NCBI RefSeq assembly: GCF_003985145.1
Contig: NZ_ML133522.1
Span: 310,001-374,000, forward strand
DNA: 64,000 bases
Direction of reading: 5' to 3'
Source of the DNA: Rhizobium anhuiense
Lineage (GTDB): Bacteria > Pseudomonadota > Alphaproteobacteria > Rhizobiales > Rhizobiaceae
Both the position numbers and the translations under genes were made by a program. The notes below the pieces were generated by a model, which was not told where the DNA came from, made no database searches, and saw nothing but the letters and a program-made list of their open reading frames with translations. Positions within the stretch are counted from its first letter, which is position 1; each line of letters begins with the position of its first letter. Shown here piece after piece: positions 10,713-18,890 of this stretch.

Positions 10713-11933
10713 ATGGACATATCCCAAAGCCCGGGGAGCGTTCTTCGCCACCCCGGCTATCTGAACTTCGCCGCCTCCCGCGTCTTTTCCTCGCTTTCCT
10801 TCCAATCCATCGGCATCGCCATGGGCTGGATGATTTACGATCAGACGCACAGCGCCTTTGCGCTCGGCCTCGTCGGCTTCTGCCAGTTCCTGCCGATGGC
10901 GGTGCTGACCTTTGTCGTTGGCCATGTGGCCGACCGGTTCGACCGGCGGCGCATCGGGCTTGTCTGCCAGTTGATCGAGGCGGTGACGGCGCTGGTGCTG
11001 GCGATCGCCACCTGGCAGCAATGGCTGACGCCGGCCGGCATCCTTACCGCCGTCACCGTGCTTGGCGCCGTCGTCGCCTTCGAGCGGCCGACCATGGCGG
11101 CGCTGCTGCCGAATATCGTGCCGGCCTCGATGCTGCAGAAGGCGGTCGCCACGTCCACCTCGATGATGCAGACGGCGCTGATCATCGGCCCCTCGCTCGG
11201 CGGCCTGCTCTATGGCCTTCATCCCGTGGCGCCCTTTGCCATCGCGGCGCTGCTGTTTGCCGTTGCGAGCTTCAATGTCATTTCGATCCGCATGCAATGG
11301 AGCCCTGCCAGGCGCGAGCCGGTGACGCTTGCTTCCGTCTTTGCCGGTGTCTCCTTCATCCGCAGCCGGCCTGTCATGCTCGGCACGATCTCGCTCGATC
11401 TCTTCGCGGTGCTGCTCGGCGGCGCCACCGCGCTCTTGCCGATGTTTGCCCGCGATATCCTGCATGCCGGCCCCTGGGGCCTCGGCCTGCTGCGCGCAGC
11501 GCCGGCAATCGGCGCGCTCGCCATGTCGATCGTGCTTGCCCGCCGGCCGCTCGAAAGCAATGTCGGGCGCAAGATGCTGGCCGCCGTCGCGGTGTTCGGC
11601 GTCGCCACCATCGTCTTCTCGCTCTCCACCAATATTGCGCTTTCCGTCGCGGCGCTGCTTGTCGTCGGCGCCTCCGATACGGTGAGCGTAGTCGTGCGCA
11701 GCTCGCTGGTACAGCTTCTGACGCCGGACGAGATGCGTGGCCGTGTCAGCGCCGTCAACTCGCTGTTCATCGGCACCTCCAACCAGCTCGGTGAATTCGA
11801 ATCCGGCATGATGGCTGCAGCCCTCGGGCCGGTCGCCACCGGCGTCGTCGGCGGGCTCGGCACGATCGTCGTCGTCGTCCTGTGGATGCGGCTCTTCCCC
11901 GATCTGACCAGGGTCAGGACGCTGCAGGGCTGA
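10713..11933 (+). CDS. MFS transporter (putative drug or siderophore exporter type)
   Basis: The protein has 406 residues with about twelve hydrophobic segments. The MFS signature between helices 2 and 3 reads GHVADRFDRRRIGLVCQLIE. It resembles the enterobactin-exporter-like branch (EntS/DUF894 type), with FNVISIRMQWSPARREPVTL in the central loop followed by FAGVSFIRSRPVMLGTISLD. The substrate cannot be told from sequence alone. The next gene's earliest in-frame ATG overlaps the stop (TGATG), although the likely start of that gene is further downstream. Confidence 0.9.
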   Translation: MDISQSPGSVLRHPGYLNFAASRVFSSLSFQSIGIAMGWMIYDQTHSAFALGLVGFCQFLPMAVLTFVVGHVADRFDRRRIGLVCQLIEAVTALVLAIATWQQWLTPAGILTAVTVLGAVVAFERPTMAALLPNIVPASMLQKAVATSTSMMQTALIIGPSLGGLLYGLHPVAPFAIAALLFAVASFNVISIRMQWSPARREPVTLASVFAGVSFIRSRPVMLGTISLDLFAVLLGGATALLPMFARDILHAGPWGLGLLRAAPAIGALAMSIVLARRPLESNVGRKMLAAVAVFGVATIVFSLSTNIALSVAALLVVGASDTVSVVVRSSLVQLLTPDEMRGRVSAVNSLFIGTSNQLGEFESGMMAAALGPVATGVVGGLGTIVVVVLWMRLFPDLTRVRTLQG

Positions 11934-12016
11934 TGCTTGCACCTCGTTCAACCGCGTTGAAAGACGGGAGCGGTCCCATTAGGTTCGGCGGCGGGAATCA
12001 TTTGGCGGGGCGGCGC

Positions 12017-12616
12017 GTGACAAGGCATTTTCTATCTTCTGCGCTGACAGCGTTTTTCGCGTTGGCGCCGGCGGCAGCGCTCGCCGAATGGCAGGCGGTC
12101 GAGGAGGTGCGGCCCTATTCGATATCGGGCAAGACCGGGGCCGAACTCTACGAATCGATCGGGGCGCGGGGACCGAAGGCCGGGGTCACGGGCCGGGTGA
12201 TCGCGCATACGACGTTCAAGCTGACCTGGACGAGGAAATACGAACCGCAGGGCAATGCCTGTGTGATCGTCACCAACCGGCCGAAGCTCATCATCACCTA
12301 CACGCTGCCGAAGCCGGCGAGCGAGCTGCCGGCGGCCGTCGACAGCAGCTGGCAGGCCTTTATATCGGGTGTTGCGGCCCATGAACGGGTGCATGGCGTG
12401 ACCATCAAGGAAATGGTCAAGGAAATCGAGGCGACGAGCATCGGGCTCACCGTTGCCGATGACCCCGATTGCAAGAAGATCCGGGTCGAGCTGACCCGGC
12501 GCCTCGGCGAGATCTCGATGCGCCAGCGCCAGCGCGGCCGCGACTTCGACAAGATCGAAATGGGTGACGGCGGCAATATCCAGCAACTGATCTTGAAGCT
12601 GGTGAATGGTCCCTGA
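12017..12616 (+). CDS. DUF922 domain secreted Zn-protease-like protein
   Basis: From GTG 12017 the product has 199 residues and starts with a signal peptide (TRHFLSSALTAFFALAPAAALA). The rest matches DUF922, with a putative zinc-peptidase motif AAHERVHGVTIKEM (H-E-x-x-H). Two further acidic residues and a conserved Cys follow in DDPDCKKIRVEL. The family is predicted to be periplasmic and its substrate is unknown. Longer starts at 11933 and 12002 are possible but would bury the signal peptide. It may be co-transcribed with the MFS gene. Confidence 0.8.
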   Translation: MTRHFLSSALTAFFALAPAAALAEWQAVEEVRPYSISGKTGAELYESIGARGPKAGVTGRVIAHTTFKLTWTRKYEPQGNACVIVTNRPKLIITYTLPKPASELPAAVDSSWQAFISGVAAHERVHGVTIKEMVKEIEATSIGLTVADDPDCKKIRVELTRRLGEISMRQRQRGRDFDKIEMGDGGNIQQLILKLVNGP

Positions 12617-12726
12617 CCGGGCCGAAGCCGATCAGCGGCGCGGTCAACCGCTCGCCAGCGGGCTGGACCCGCTTGGCCAAGCTCCTATCTCCCCCGCAAT
12701 AACAGACGGGTGAGAGGAGGAGTGCA

Positions 12727-13080
12727 ATGTCCTATGTCGATGGTTTCATCGTCGCGGTGCCGAAGGAGAATGTCGAGGCCTACAAGAAGTTCTCGACCTT
12801 TGCCGGCACGATCTGGAAGGAATATGGCGCCCTCGAATATGTCGAGTGCATCGGCGACGACGTGCCCTATGGCGAACTGACCTCCTTTCCCCGCGCCGTG
12901 CAGGCGAAGGCGGATGAGGTGGTGGTGTTTTCCTGGATCGTCTACGGCTCGCGCCGGGAGCGCGACGATATCAATGCCAAGGTGATGGAGGATCCGAGGC
13001 TCAAGGGCGACCAATGGCAGATGCCGTTCGACGGCAAGCGGATGATCTATGGCGGCTTCGAGATGCTGCTCAAGCTCTGA
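12727..13080 (+). CDS. DUF1428 domain-containing protein
   Basis: The protein has 117 residues beginning MSYVDGFIVAVPKENVEAYK, the typical start of DUF1428. Further conserved pieces are ALEYVECIGDDVPYGELTSF and PFDGKRMIYGGFEMLL at the end. The family has a dimeric alpha/beta barrel fold and no known function. A strong ribosome binding site (GAGGAGTG) precedes the ATG. The gene is probably independent. Confidence 0.93.
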   Translation: MSYVDGFIVAVPKENVEAYKKFSTFAGTIWKEYGALEYVECIGDDVPYGELTSFPRAVQAKADEVVVFSWIVYGSRRERDDINAKVMEDPRLKGDQWQMPFDGKRMIYGGFEMLLKL

Positions 13081-13176
13081 TGGCGCCCGGCAGCCTTGAC
13101 TTCCCCCGGCAAGCTTGACTCGCCGCCAGCGGTGCGCCAACTCGCGGGGAATGTCATTGCGAGATGGGAGAGCGCC

Positions 13177-13599
13177 TTGCCCCAGACGATCCTTAGCCTG
13201 TCCACACGCGGACAGGGCCTTTACGAATTCACCGACCAAGCGAGCGCTTTCGTCAACGCCTCGGGGCGGGAGGAGGGGCTTCTGACCGTCTTCGTGCGCC
13301 ACACATCCTGTTCGCTGCTGATCCAGGAAAATGCCGATCCCGATGTGCGCACCGATCTTCTCTCCTTCTTCCGCCGTCTCGTGCCGCCGGCCTCCGATCC
13401 CGAGATGAGCTGGATCGTGCACAGGGCCGAGGGGCCGGATGATATGCCGGCGCATATCAAGGCGGCGCTGACGCAGGTCTCCATCGGCATTCCCGTCGCC
13501 AGGGGGCGGCTGATGCTCGGCACCTGGCAGGGGCTCTATCTCTTCGAACATCGAGACCGGCCGCACCGGCGCGAGATCGTGCTGCATCTCAGCCCCTGA
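13177..13599 (+). CDS. YjbQ-family secondary thiamine-phosphate synthase-like enzyme
   Basis: The protein has 140 residues from TTG 13177, the usual length for YjbQ/UPF0047. Conserved parts are LLTVFVRHTSCSLLIQENAD, DMPAHIKAALTQVSIGIPV and LMLGTWQGLYLFEHRDRPHR, which hold the histidines and acidic residues of the putative active site. Family members can weakly replace thiamine phosphate synthase in E. coli, but their main role is uncertain. GGGAGAG upstream supports this start; a longer frame from 13096 adds non-conserved residues. Confidence 0.88.
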   Translation: MPQTILSLSTRGQGLYEFTDQASAFVNASGREEGLLTVFVRHTSCSLLIQENADPDVRTDLLSFFRRLVPPASDPEMSWIVHRAEGPDDMPAHIKAALTQVSIGIPVARGRLMLGTWQGLYLFEHRDRPHRREIVLHLSP

Positions 13600-13765
13600 A
13601 CATCGAAAGAGAGAGTCGATAATGCCGGAAACCGCCGACGTTTTCGGCATCATGCTGTTGTGAATGCAAACTGAATGCCCGGTTCGAACACCATTCATTT
13701 TGCAACGTTTACTGTCGACACAATCCCTGAAGGGAGAGCCTGGAATTCAATCGACGGAGACATCC

Positions 13766-14071
13766 ATGACGCACTTCCTCACCAAGGCTTCGCTTGCCGC
13801 TCTGCTCGCCCTCTGCACCATTCCGGCCACTGTTTCCACGGCCGCCGCCGCGGGGCCGCAGACGAGCTTCGTCGTCGAGGCACAATACCATCGGCCGATC
13901 CGCGGCTGCTCGCCGATACACGCCGTGAATAAGGCGCGCGATTTCGGCCTGCGGAGAGCCCATGTCACCCGCCTGTCGCCGCGCGTCGTCGTCGTCGCAG
14001 GGCGCGACCGTCGCGGCTGGGACAGAATGGTCTTCGCGAATGTCCGCGGCTGCCCGCTGATCCGGCGCTGA
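13766..14071 (+). CDS. Small secreted protein, RGC-x-P family (copy 1)
   Basis: The protein has 101 residues. A signal peptide (ASLAALLALCTIPATVSTAAAA) is followed by a basic mature part. The C-terminal half has two short Cys motifs, RGCSPIHAV and NVRGCPLIRR, flanking DFGLRRAHVTRLSPRVVVVAG. The same layout occurs in the next gene, so the two are paralogues. The two cysteines could form a disulfide in the periplasm. No function is known. GGAGA just upstream supports ATG 13766. Confidence 0.75.
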   Translation: MTHFLTKASLAALLALCTIPATVSTAAAAGPQTSFVVEAQYHRPIRGCSPIHAVNKARDFGLRRAHVTRLSPRVVVVAGRDRRGWDRMVFANVRGCPLIRR

Positions 14072-14246
14072 GGACTGCGGTCGGAGGCGCCGAAGCGGCG
14101 CTTCCGGTCCGTTTTGCCTTGACGGCGACACTTTCAGCCGTCTCTTCTCTGATCTGTATGAGTGATTCTCAAATGACGCTTCGGCGTAATGTGGAGAGTG
14201 GGGAGGGCGGCTCGACCGCTCCGACTTTCAAACGAAAGGTTTTTCG

Positions 14247-14627
14247 ATGATGCAGTTTTTGGCAAAGGCGGGTCTTGCCGTCATGCTGACAGCCGGCACT
14301 CTTGCCGGCACGGTGGCCCCGGCCGCCGCCCAGTTGAATATCATTATCGGCGAGCCGGACCGTGGTCCGCCACAGGATTACCGCCGTCCGCCTCCGGGCT
14401 ATGACCGTCCGCCTCCGGGCTATGACCGTCCGCCTCCGGGCTACGGCCGCCCGTCGCGCGGCTGCAATCCGCAGCTCGCCGAAAATCTCGCCCGGGATTA
14501 CGGCTTCCGCCGCGCCCGCGTCGTCGACATCACCCCGCGCCGCGTGATCGTCCAGGGCTGGACGCGTCGTGGTCCCGATGAAATGAGCTTCGGCAACGTG
14601 CGCGGCTGCCCCGCCCTGCGCCGCTGA
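14247..14627 (+). CDS. Small secreted protein, RGC-x-P family (copy 2) with Pro-rich repeats
   Basis: The protein has 126 residues. The signal peptide (AGLAVMLTAGTLAGTVAPAAAQ) is followed by three tandem 7-residue units of the type YDRPPPG. A C-terminal domain homologous to copy 1 then includes SRGCNPQLAENLARDYGFRR, RRVIVQGWTRRG and NVRGCPALRR. Copy 1 lacks the repeat linker. Both are likely periplasmic or surface proteins of unknown role. The gene has its own terminator. Confidence 0.75.
   Translation: MMQFLAKAGLAVMLTAGTLAGTVAPAAAQLNIIIGEPDRGPPQDYRRPPPGYDRPPPGYDRPPPGYGRPSRGCNPQLAENLARDYGFRRARVVDITPRRVIVQGWTRRGPDEMSFGNVRGCPALRR
14385..14447 (+). repeat. Three tandem 21-bp units inside a coding region
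   Basis: The unit CGTCCGCCTCCGGGCTATGA plus one base repeats at 14385, 14406 and 14427; the last copy differs in its final bases. In frame it encodes the RPPPGYD linker. Perfect in-frame repeats like this change copy number easily by slippage. Confidence 0.9.
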
Positions 14628-14956
14628 TATCAAGTAGAATACCGCCTCGTCTCCCCGATGCGGCGGCCAGAACCGCCTTTGCCAGTCTTCCCGGATCGGC
14701 AAGGGCGGTTTTCTTTTTGAAAGACTTTTTACAGCGCTGCGGGTCTGAAAAGACGCCGAGCGCTCCGTTTAATGACAAATCTCGCTCGCCCCGCCTCATC
14801 CTCGGAATTGTGCCACTGCTGTCCGGTTTACGCGGATAGAGGGCTGCCTCTCGTCGATCTCCAAGCGGTGGGAGGTCGTGTCACGCTGAACCCTTGCTCG
14901 TGTATTGTCGGCAGCCTGAGCACCGCACGTTTCTTCAAACGCGCGGTGCTCTCCTT
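14628..14956. other. Intergenic region with terminator and inverted repeat
   Basis: No gene is supported in this stretch. It holds the terminator at 14671-14717. At 14918-14951 there is an inverted repeat with 9-base arms (GAGCACCGC / GCGGTGCTC), which ends just before the stop codon of the minus-strand SIMPL gene and lacks a clear T tract. Confidence 0.6.
14671..14717 (+). terminator. Rho-independent terminator
   Basis: The arms AACCGCCTTTGCC and GGCAAGGGCGGTT pair around a 15-base loop. A T-rich tail (TTCTTTTT) follows. It lies 44 bases after the stop of the secreted protein gene. Confidence 0.85.
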
Positions 14957-15697
14957 TTACTGCTCGATGGCGAAAGTCACGGTGACGCTGACATTGTAAT
15001 TATTCTCGCCGCCCTGGACGGGAACGGCAGTGTCGGAGGTCTCTTTCATCATCGTGGCGCGATAGACCGGCTGCGGCATGGCGCGCGGCACATTCTCGTT
15101 GATCTCGAGGATGCGGCCGAGCTTGACGCCGGCGGCTTCGCTCAGCGTCTTCGCCTTCTTGACGGCATCGGCGACGGCATCCTTGCGTGCCTCTTCGAGA
15201 GTGGCTTCCGGTTTGTCGTTGGTGAACTGGATGTCACCGCCTTGGTTGATGCCGAGGGTGACGGCCTGATCGATCACCTGGCCGAGCTTGGCGAGATCGC
15301 GCAGCCTGACGGTGACCGAATTGATGGTCTGGTAGCCGACCAGTTGCGGCTGTTGCTGCTGGCCGTCGACGGGCTGCGGATAATTGTATTGTGGTTGGAT
15401 GGAAAAGCCGGAGGTCTGCAGATCGCGCTCGGCGATGCCGCCGCTCTTCAGCGCGGTCAGCACGTCGTTCATCGCCTTGTTGTTCTCGTCGAGCGCTTCG
15501 CGGGCGGTTTTCGCCTGTTTGACGACGGCAAGATTGAGGACGGCCATATCGGGCGCTGCGGACGATTCGCCGTCGCCCGTCACCGAGATCACCGGCTCGC
15601 GCGGCTTTACCTCCTGCGCGAATGCCGGCGCTGCGGCGGTCAGCGGCAGGGCCAGAAGGGCAGTCATCAGAACAGTTCTGGTGTAGATCGGCGCCAT
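14957..15697 (-). CDS. SIMPL (DUF541) domain periplasmic protein
   Basis: The protein has 246 residues. A signal peptide (LMTALLALPLTAAAPAFAQ) comes first. The SIMPL/DUF541 pattern follows: VISVTGDGESSAAPDMAVLN, then LKSGGIAERDLQTSGFSIQP, and VKKAKTLSEAAGVKLGRILE in the C-terminal half. DUF541 proteins are periplasmic or outer-membrane associated and have been linked to stress resistance in some bacteria; the mechanism is unclear. No operon partner is seen. Confidence 0.92.
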   Translation of the reverse strand: MAPIYTRTVLMTALLALPLTAAAPAFAQEVKPREPVISVTGDGESSAAPDMAVLNLAVVKQAKTAREALDENNKAMNDVLTALKSGGIAERDLQTSGFSIQPQYNYPQPVDGQQQQPQLVGYQTINSVTVRLRDLAKLGQVIDQAVTLGINQGGDIQFTNDKPEATLEEARKDAVADAVKKAKTLSEAAGVKLGRILEINENVPRAMPQPVYRATMMKETSDTAVPVQGGENNYNVSVTVTFAIEQ

Positions 15698-16025
15698 GTT
15701 TTCATTCCTTGGTTGTCGTTTCCCTGAACAGCTTTCTGTCGGTTGATTGTGAAGCTATTGCGGCGGAAAAGACAGGCGCATGCGCATCGCGAGAAAAATG
15801 TGGAGTAACGAGGAGAGGATATGCCGCGGTCACCCTCTCTGCCCTGCCGGGCAGAGGGGCTCACACGGCACACCGGTAAAGCGCAGGCAAACGATACTTC
15901 GCCTCGCATCAACCGACGTGACGACGCCACCGCTTCCCAAATTCCGCAAACCTGATAGCAAATATGGCGGGTTAAGGAACAAGCGGCGGCCGCACAGCAC
16001 ATCGTGCGGCCGGCAAGGGGGCAGC
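15698..16025. other. Divergent intergenic region with a short perfect hairpin
   Basis: This region separates the SIMPL gene (minus) from the lipoprotein gene (plus), so both promoters should be here. A perfect hairpin (CTCTGCCC, loop TGCC, GGGCAGAG) lies at 15837-15856. No protein-coding frame is convincing. Confidence 0.55.
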
Positions 16026-16577
16026 ATGCGATTCTTGGCAATTCTTTCGATCAGCCTCGCCGTCGATCTGGCGGGCTGTTCTCAGGTGGCGGAAAAGGCG
16101 GAGAATGCCGCCAACCGCTCTTACACCAGCTATGCGCTGGGCAAGCCCTATGCGGAGGTCGCCAATCTCGGCCAGTCGCCGATGGCGCGGCTTTCCGGCT
16201 CGGAAGCGACCTTCGGGCCGATGATCGGTGCGACGTCATTGACGAACGGCATGACGATCTACCGGCACATGGCGCCCGGCGCCAAGACCGAAACCGGCAC
16301 GAATTTCGTCGGTCTGGTCGGCAGCTCCACCGTTTCGCAGAACAACCGGCTTTCCTATTTCCTGGTGGGCGCCGACGGGGTCGTCAAGGATTGGGCGACT
16401 GGCTCGGCACAGGGCAACGCCAGCGACTGCGTGCAATATATCGGAGGCATCATCAACCGCTGCACCGACATGCGGCAGCTCCAGGCTTCGCTGGCGCTCT
16501 ACGACATGCGCGTGGCGACCAAGGCCGGCCAAGCCATTTCCAGCTGGGGTGAACCGGCTGCACCCGCAGTGAACTAA
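16026..16577 (+). CDS. Hypothetical lipoprotein
   Basis: The protein has 183 residues. The N-terminus MRFLAILSISLAVDLAGCSQ ends in a lipobox (LAGC), so it should be lipidated at the Cys. The mature part has no domain that I recognise. It contains two Cys-bearing segments, NASDCVQYIGGIINRCTD, and ends with ISSWGEPAAPAVN. GGGGGCAGC upstream of ATG 16026 acts as ribosome binding site. It probably faces the periplasm. Confidence 0.72.
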   Translation: MRFLAILSISLAVDLAGCSQVAEKAENAANRSYTSYALGKPYAEVANLGQSPMARLSGSEATFGPMIGATSLTNGMTIYRHMAPGAKTETGTNFVGLVGSSTVSQNNRLSYFLVGADGVVKDWATGSAQGNASDCVQYIGGIINRCTDMRQLQASLALYDMRVATKAGQAISSWGEPAAPAVN

Positions 16578-16593
16578 GGACGCGCGCCGGCGA

Positions 16594-16615
16594 GGGTAGG
16601 GGCGTTTCCCTACCC
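16594..16615. terminator. Hairpin between convergent genes
   Basis: The arms GGGTAGGG and CCCTACCC form a perfect 8-bp stem with a small loop, 16 bases after the lipoprotein stop. It has no T tract, so termination is likely but not certain. Confidence 0.5.
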
Positions 16616-16640
16616 GTTGGCCGGGGAATGTATTGGACGC

Positions 16641-16787
16641 TTAGGCGCCGAAATCGTCCATGAAGGATGGATGGATGGCGGGCTGGCGCTCTTCGCGTGC
16701 GGCGCGAATGCGCTGGGGAACCGCACCGAGACCGGAGACGAAGCGGGTCAGGAGATTGCGGTGGAAAAGTCTCTGTATGGCACTCAT
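16641..16787 (-). CDS. Possible small basic protein (48 residues)
   Basis: The frame encodes MSAIQRLFHRNLLTRFVSGL and ends HPSFMDDFGA. It is short, basic in the middle (RIRAARE) and acidic at the end. The composition looks protein-like and its codons follow the GC-rich style of the region, but the ribosome binding site is weak. It resembles in style the small orphan proteins of rhizobia; no family is recognised. Treat it as tentative. Confidence 0.4.
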   Translation of the reverse strand: MSAIQRLFHRNLLTRFVSGLGAVPQRIRAAREERQPAIHPSFMDDFGA

Positions 16788-17040
16788 GGCAATTCACTCA
16801 TTCTTTTTTTTGTTAGCCGACAGCATATATTTTGCCCAGACTGCCGGAACAATGGGCAATTTCACATGACAGTTATGCGACAGTGCATGGCTTGAGGAGA
16901 TGGCCTGCACGCTGATCACATTGGCGTTAGATCGGGCCGCTAAGGCCGGTCGGCCACGATAAATCCTCGTCTGTCGTCGCCGTGGCGTGGTAGATTGCCC
17001 GCTTGGGGTAAAACGATACCCCTCCGAAGGAGAAGCTCAG

Positions 17041-17229
17041 ATGAACCGATTTTTCGCATTTATCGCGACCGGAACGCTGATCAGCCTTGCCTCGATCATC
17101 TCGGCCTGCACTTCGTCCGGAAGCGTCGACCAAACCTCCTCGATCGGCTACTACCACGAGGATCTGCCGCTCAACCCAGCCTGCGGTGGTGGGTTCAGGC
17201 CGAGCGATGGGCGTTCTTGCAGCTATTAG
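17041..17229 (+). CDS. Small lipoprotein, PAC...CSY family (copy 1)
   Basis: The protein has 62 residues. The signal sequence MNRFFAFIATGTLISLASII leads to a lipobox-like SAC, with Cys near residue 23. The mature peptide is only about 40 residues and ends PACGGGF...RSCSY. AAGGAG before ATG 17041 is a strong ribosome binding site. A relative with the same ending lies on the opposite strand at 17332-17520. The function is unknown. Confidence 0.68.
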   Translation: MNRFFAFIATGTLISLASIISACTSSGSVDQTSSIGYYHEDLPLNPACGGGFRPSDGRSCSY

Positions 17230-17331
17230 AAATCTGCGCCGATCGGGCATGATGCCGCCGGATGAAGTCGTCTGACTGGCAATCGCTGGAGGCGAACTAT
17301 CGCTGCAATCAGACTTCCAATTTTTCCCGCG

Positions 17332-17520
17332 CTAATAGCTGCACGGACGATCATTGCCGAATCCATCGCGGCAGGCAGGCCGGAGGTCAAAGTCAGCGCT
17401 CCGGGCGGTATACCCGCCCGTTTGCATCGAGTCGTTTGGGCTCGTGGTGCAGGCCGATGCCGACATGGCAATGACGAAGACGGCTGTCATGGCCCCCGAT
17501 AGTTTGCGAGTTTGAAGCAT
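17332..17520 (-). CDS. Small lipoprotein, PAC...CSY family (copy 2)
   Basis: The protein has 62 residues, beginning MLQTRKLSGAMTAVFVIAMS, with a lipobox-like ASAC followed by TTSPNDSM. It ends RPACRDGFGNDRPCSY, the same pattern as the convergent copy 1. A GTG 15 bases upstream is an alternative start. Both copies have equal length and identical cysteine spacing at the N-terminus, so this is an inverted duplication with strong divergence of the middle part. Confidence 0.65.
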   Translation of the reverse strand: MLQTRKLSGAMTAVFVIAMSASACTTSPNDSMQTGGYTARSADFDLRPACRDGFGNDRPCSY

Positions 17521-17856
17521 CTCCCCACCCTTCACTGTCCAACGTGTCCGTATACTCGTGGCAAGTAGGCCGAAGAGGCGTCCTGATAACTGTCGTTGCC
17601 GATCAAGATTTTGTTATTTGTTGAAAACCCCTTCGCAAGCGCTTGCTGCCACGATCAAGGTTGTTTGGCCATGCCTGCAGAAGGGATCCACGGCTACGTC
17701 GGCTTCACCTAAAGAACTAGGCTTGGCGAAACGGCCACGCAAGGCATCAACTATCGATGATCTAGCCACTGGTTGCCAATTCACGGAAGGTGAAGAAACA
17801 GGGGCACGCCGCTCGACGAGTGGATAGCACATGCTTTCGAGTTACCGGGAGCCTAC
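17521..17856. other. AT-richer intergenic stretch without supported gene
   Basis: No reading frame here has a good start or protein-like composition. Base composition is visibly less GC-rich than the first 16 kb, a trend that continues through the FkbM gene to about 21 kb. Confidence 0.45.
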
Positions 17857-18561
17857 ATGCTTCATATTGCTAAGATTGCGCCACCTCGGTTCAGGCTATG
17901 GACGCGCGCTTCACGAGAATGGCGCCATGGTGAGCCCGAGCTTCGGATCCTCGATCGATTATGCCGTCGGAGCCAGACTGCCATCGATATAGGTGCGAAC
18001 TACGGTGTCTATTCTTGGTTCTTGACCAAGTATGCGCGCAATGTCGTCGCCTTCGAGCCTCAACCTAACATGGTAGCTTTTCTGAAGGCCGCGCTTGGTT
18101 CGTCGGTTCGGGTGGAGCAGGTCGCACTTTCCGACAGCGCTGGCGTTGCAACGATGCGGATCCCCAGTGATCAGCGCATGGATGGCTGCGCCACGATTGA
18201 GGAGCAGAATAGGCTTTCGACGCAAAATGTCGAAGAAATTTCCGTTCCAACCCGGCGCCTGGATAGCTATCAGTTCGACACTGTAGGCTTCATCAAGATC
18301 GACGTTGAAGGGCACGAACTAAAAGTACTCGAAGGCGCGGAGGCTATATTGCACCGGGATCGCCCAAATCTGCTTATCGAAGCGGAAGACCGACATCGAC
18401 CCAACGCTGTCGGCAGTGTGATCGACTATCTTAAGCCGTTTGGATATTCTGTATATTGCCTGAAAGATCGAAAATTTCGTTCCCTGTCGATCGACGAGGT
18501 CCGGAAAGGCTCTTCCGGAACGCCTTACAACTACGTTTTTTCTATCCGCGACGATCTATAA
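17857..18561 (+). CDS. FkbM-family methyltransferase
   Basis: The protein has 234 residues. It has the FkbM pattern: TAIDIGANYGVYSWFL (SAM-binding glycine loop, about residues 40-56), VVAFEPQPNMVAFLK, and VGFIKIDVEGHELKVLEGAE with the family's conserved D-x-E-G-x-E. The C-terminus NYVFSIRDD is also typical. FkbM enzymes O-methylate sugars or small molecules. The gene is less GC-rich than its neighbours and stands alone, which suggests acquisition by transfer. The substrate is unknown. Confidence 0.9.
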   Translation: MLHIAKIAPPRFRLWTRASREWRHGEPELRILDRLCRRSQTAIDIGANYGVYSWFLTKYARNVVAFEPQPNMVAFLKAALGSSVRVEQVALSDSAGVATMRIPSDQRMDGCATIEEQNRLSTQNVEEISVPTRRLDSYQFDTVGFIKIDVEGHELKVLEGAEAILHRDRPNLLIEAEDRHRPNAVGSVIDYLKPFGYSVYCLKDRKFRSLSIDEVRKGSSGTPYNYVFSIRDDL

Positions 18562-18890
18562 GCGCACTTAGTGTGCCCACCCCCCGCCGGCCGACCTTCA
18601 GCGGCAATGACCGCTGGCGCGTCGCGGCAAAGCGCTCGGAAATCGGACGGGATTGGACCTCGGGCGGGAGGATATTTTGCCGGCCCTTTGAGAACGGTTT
18701 AAACGCTCCTTGAGCCGTCCTTAAGACCTGATTGGGCTTTTCAAAAATTCGGGAACCTCGTGTCAAAATTCCAAAAAATCACGTCCGCCGAGCCGAAGGA
18801 AGTTCAACGGCCGGTGTTTTTCTGAGAAGCGCGCGTTCATCGGAGGTTAATCCTTGTTAACCCAGAATCGAAGCCTGAAAGGATGATCCG
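18562..18890. other. Intergenic region, upstream of small secreted protein
   Basis: No gene is visible. A small inverted repeat (CAGCG / CGCTG) lies near 18600. The last 60 bases should hold the promoter of the following gene, with AAGGATG as ribosome binding site. Confidence 0.45.

Noticed and set aside
14385..14447. Three regular 21-bp units considered as a CRISPR-like array
   Set aside because: The units are directly adjacent without spacers and in frame within a secreted protein, so they are a coding tandem repeat. No CRISPR array or cas gene was seen in the window.
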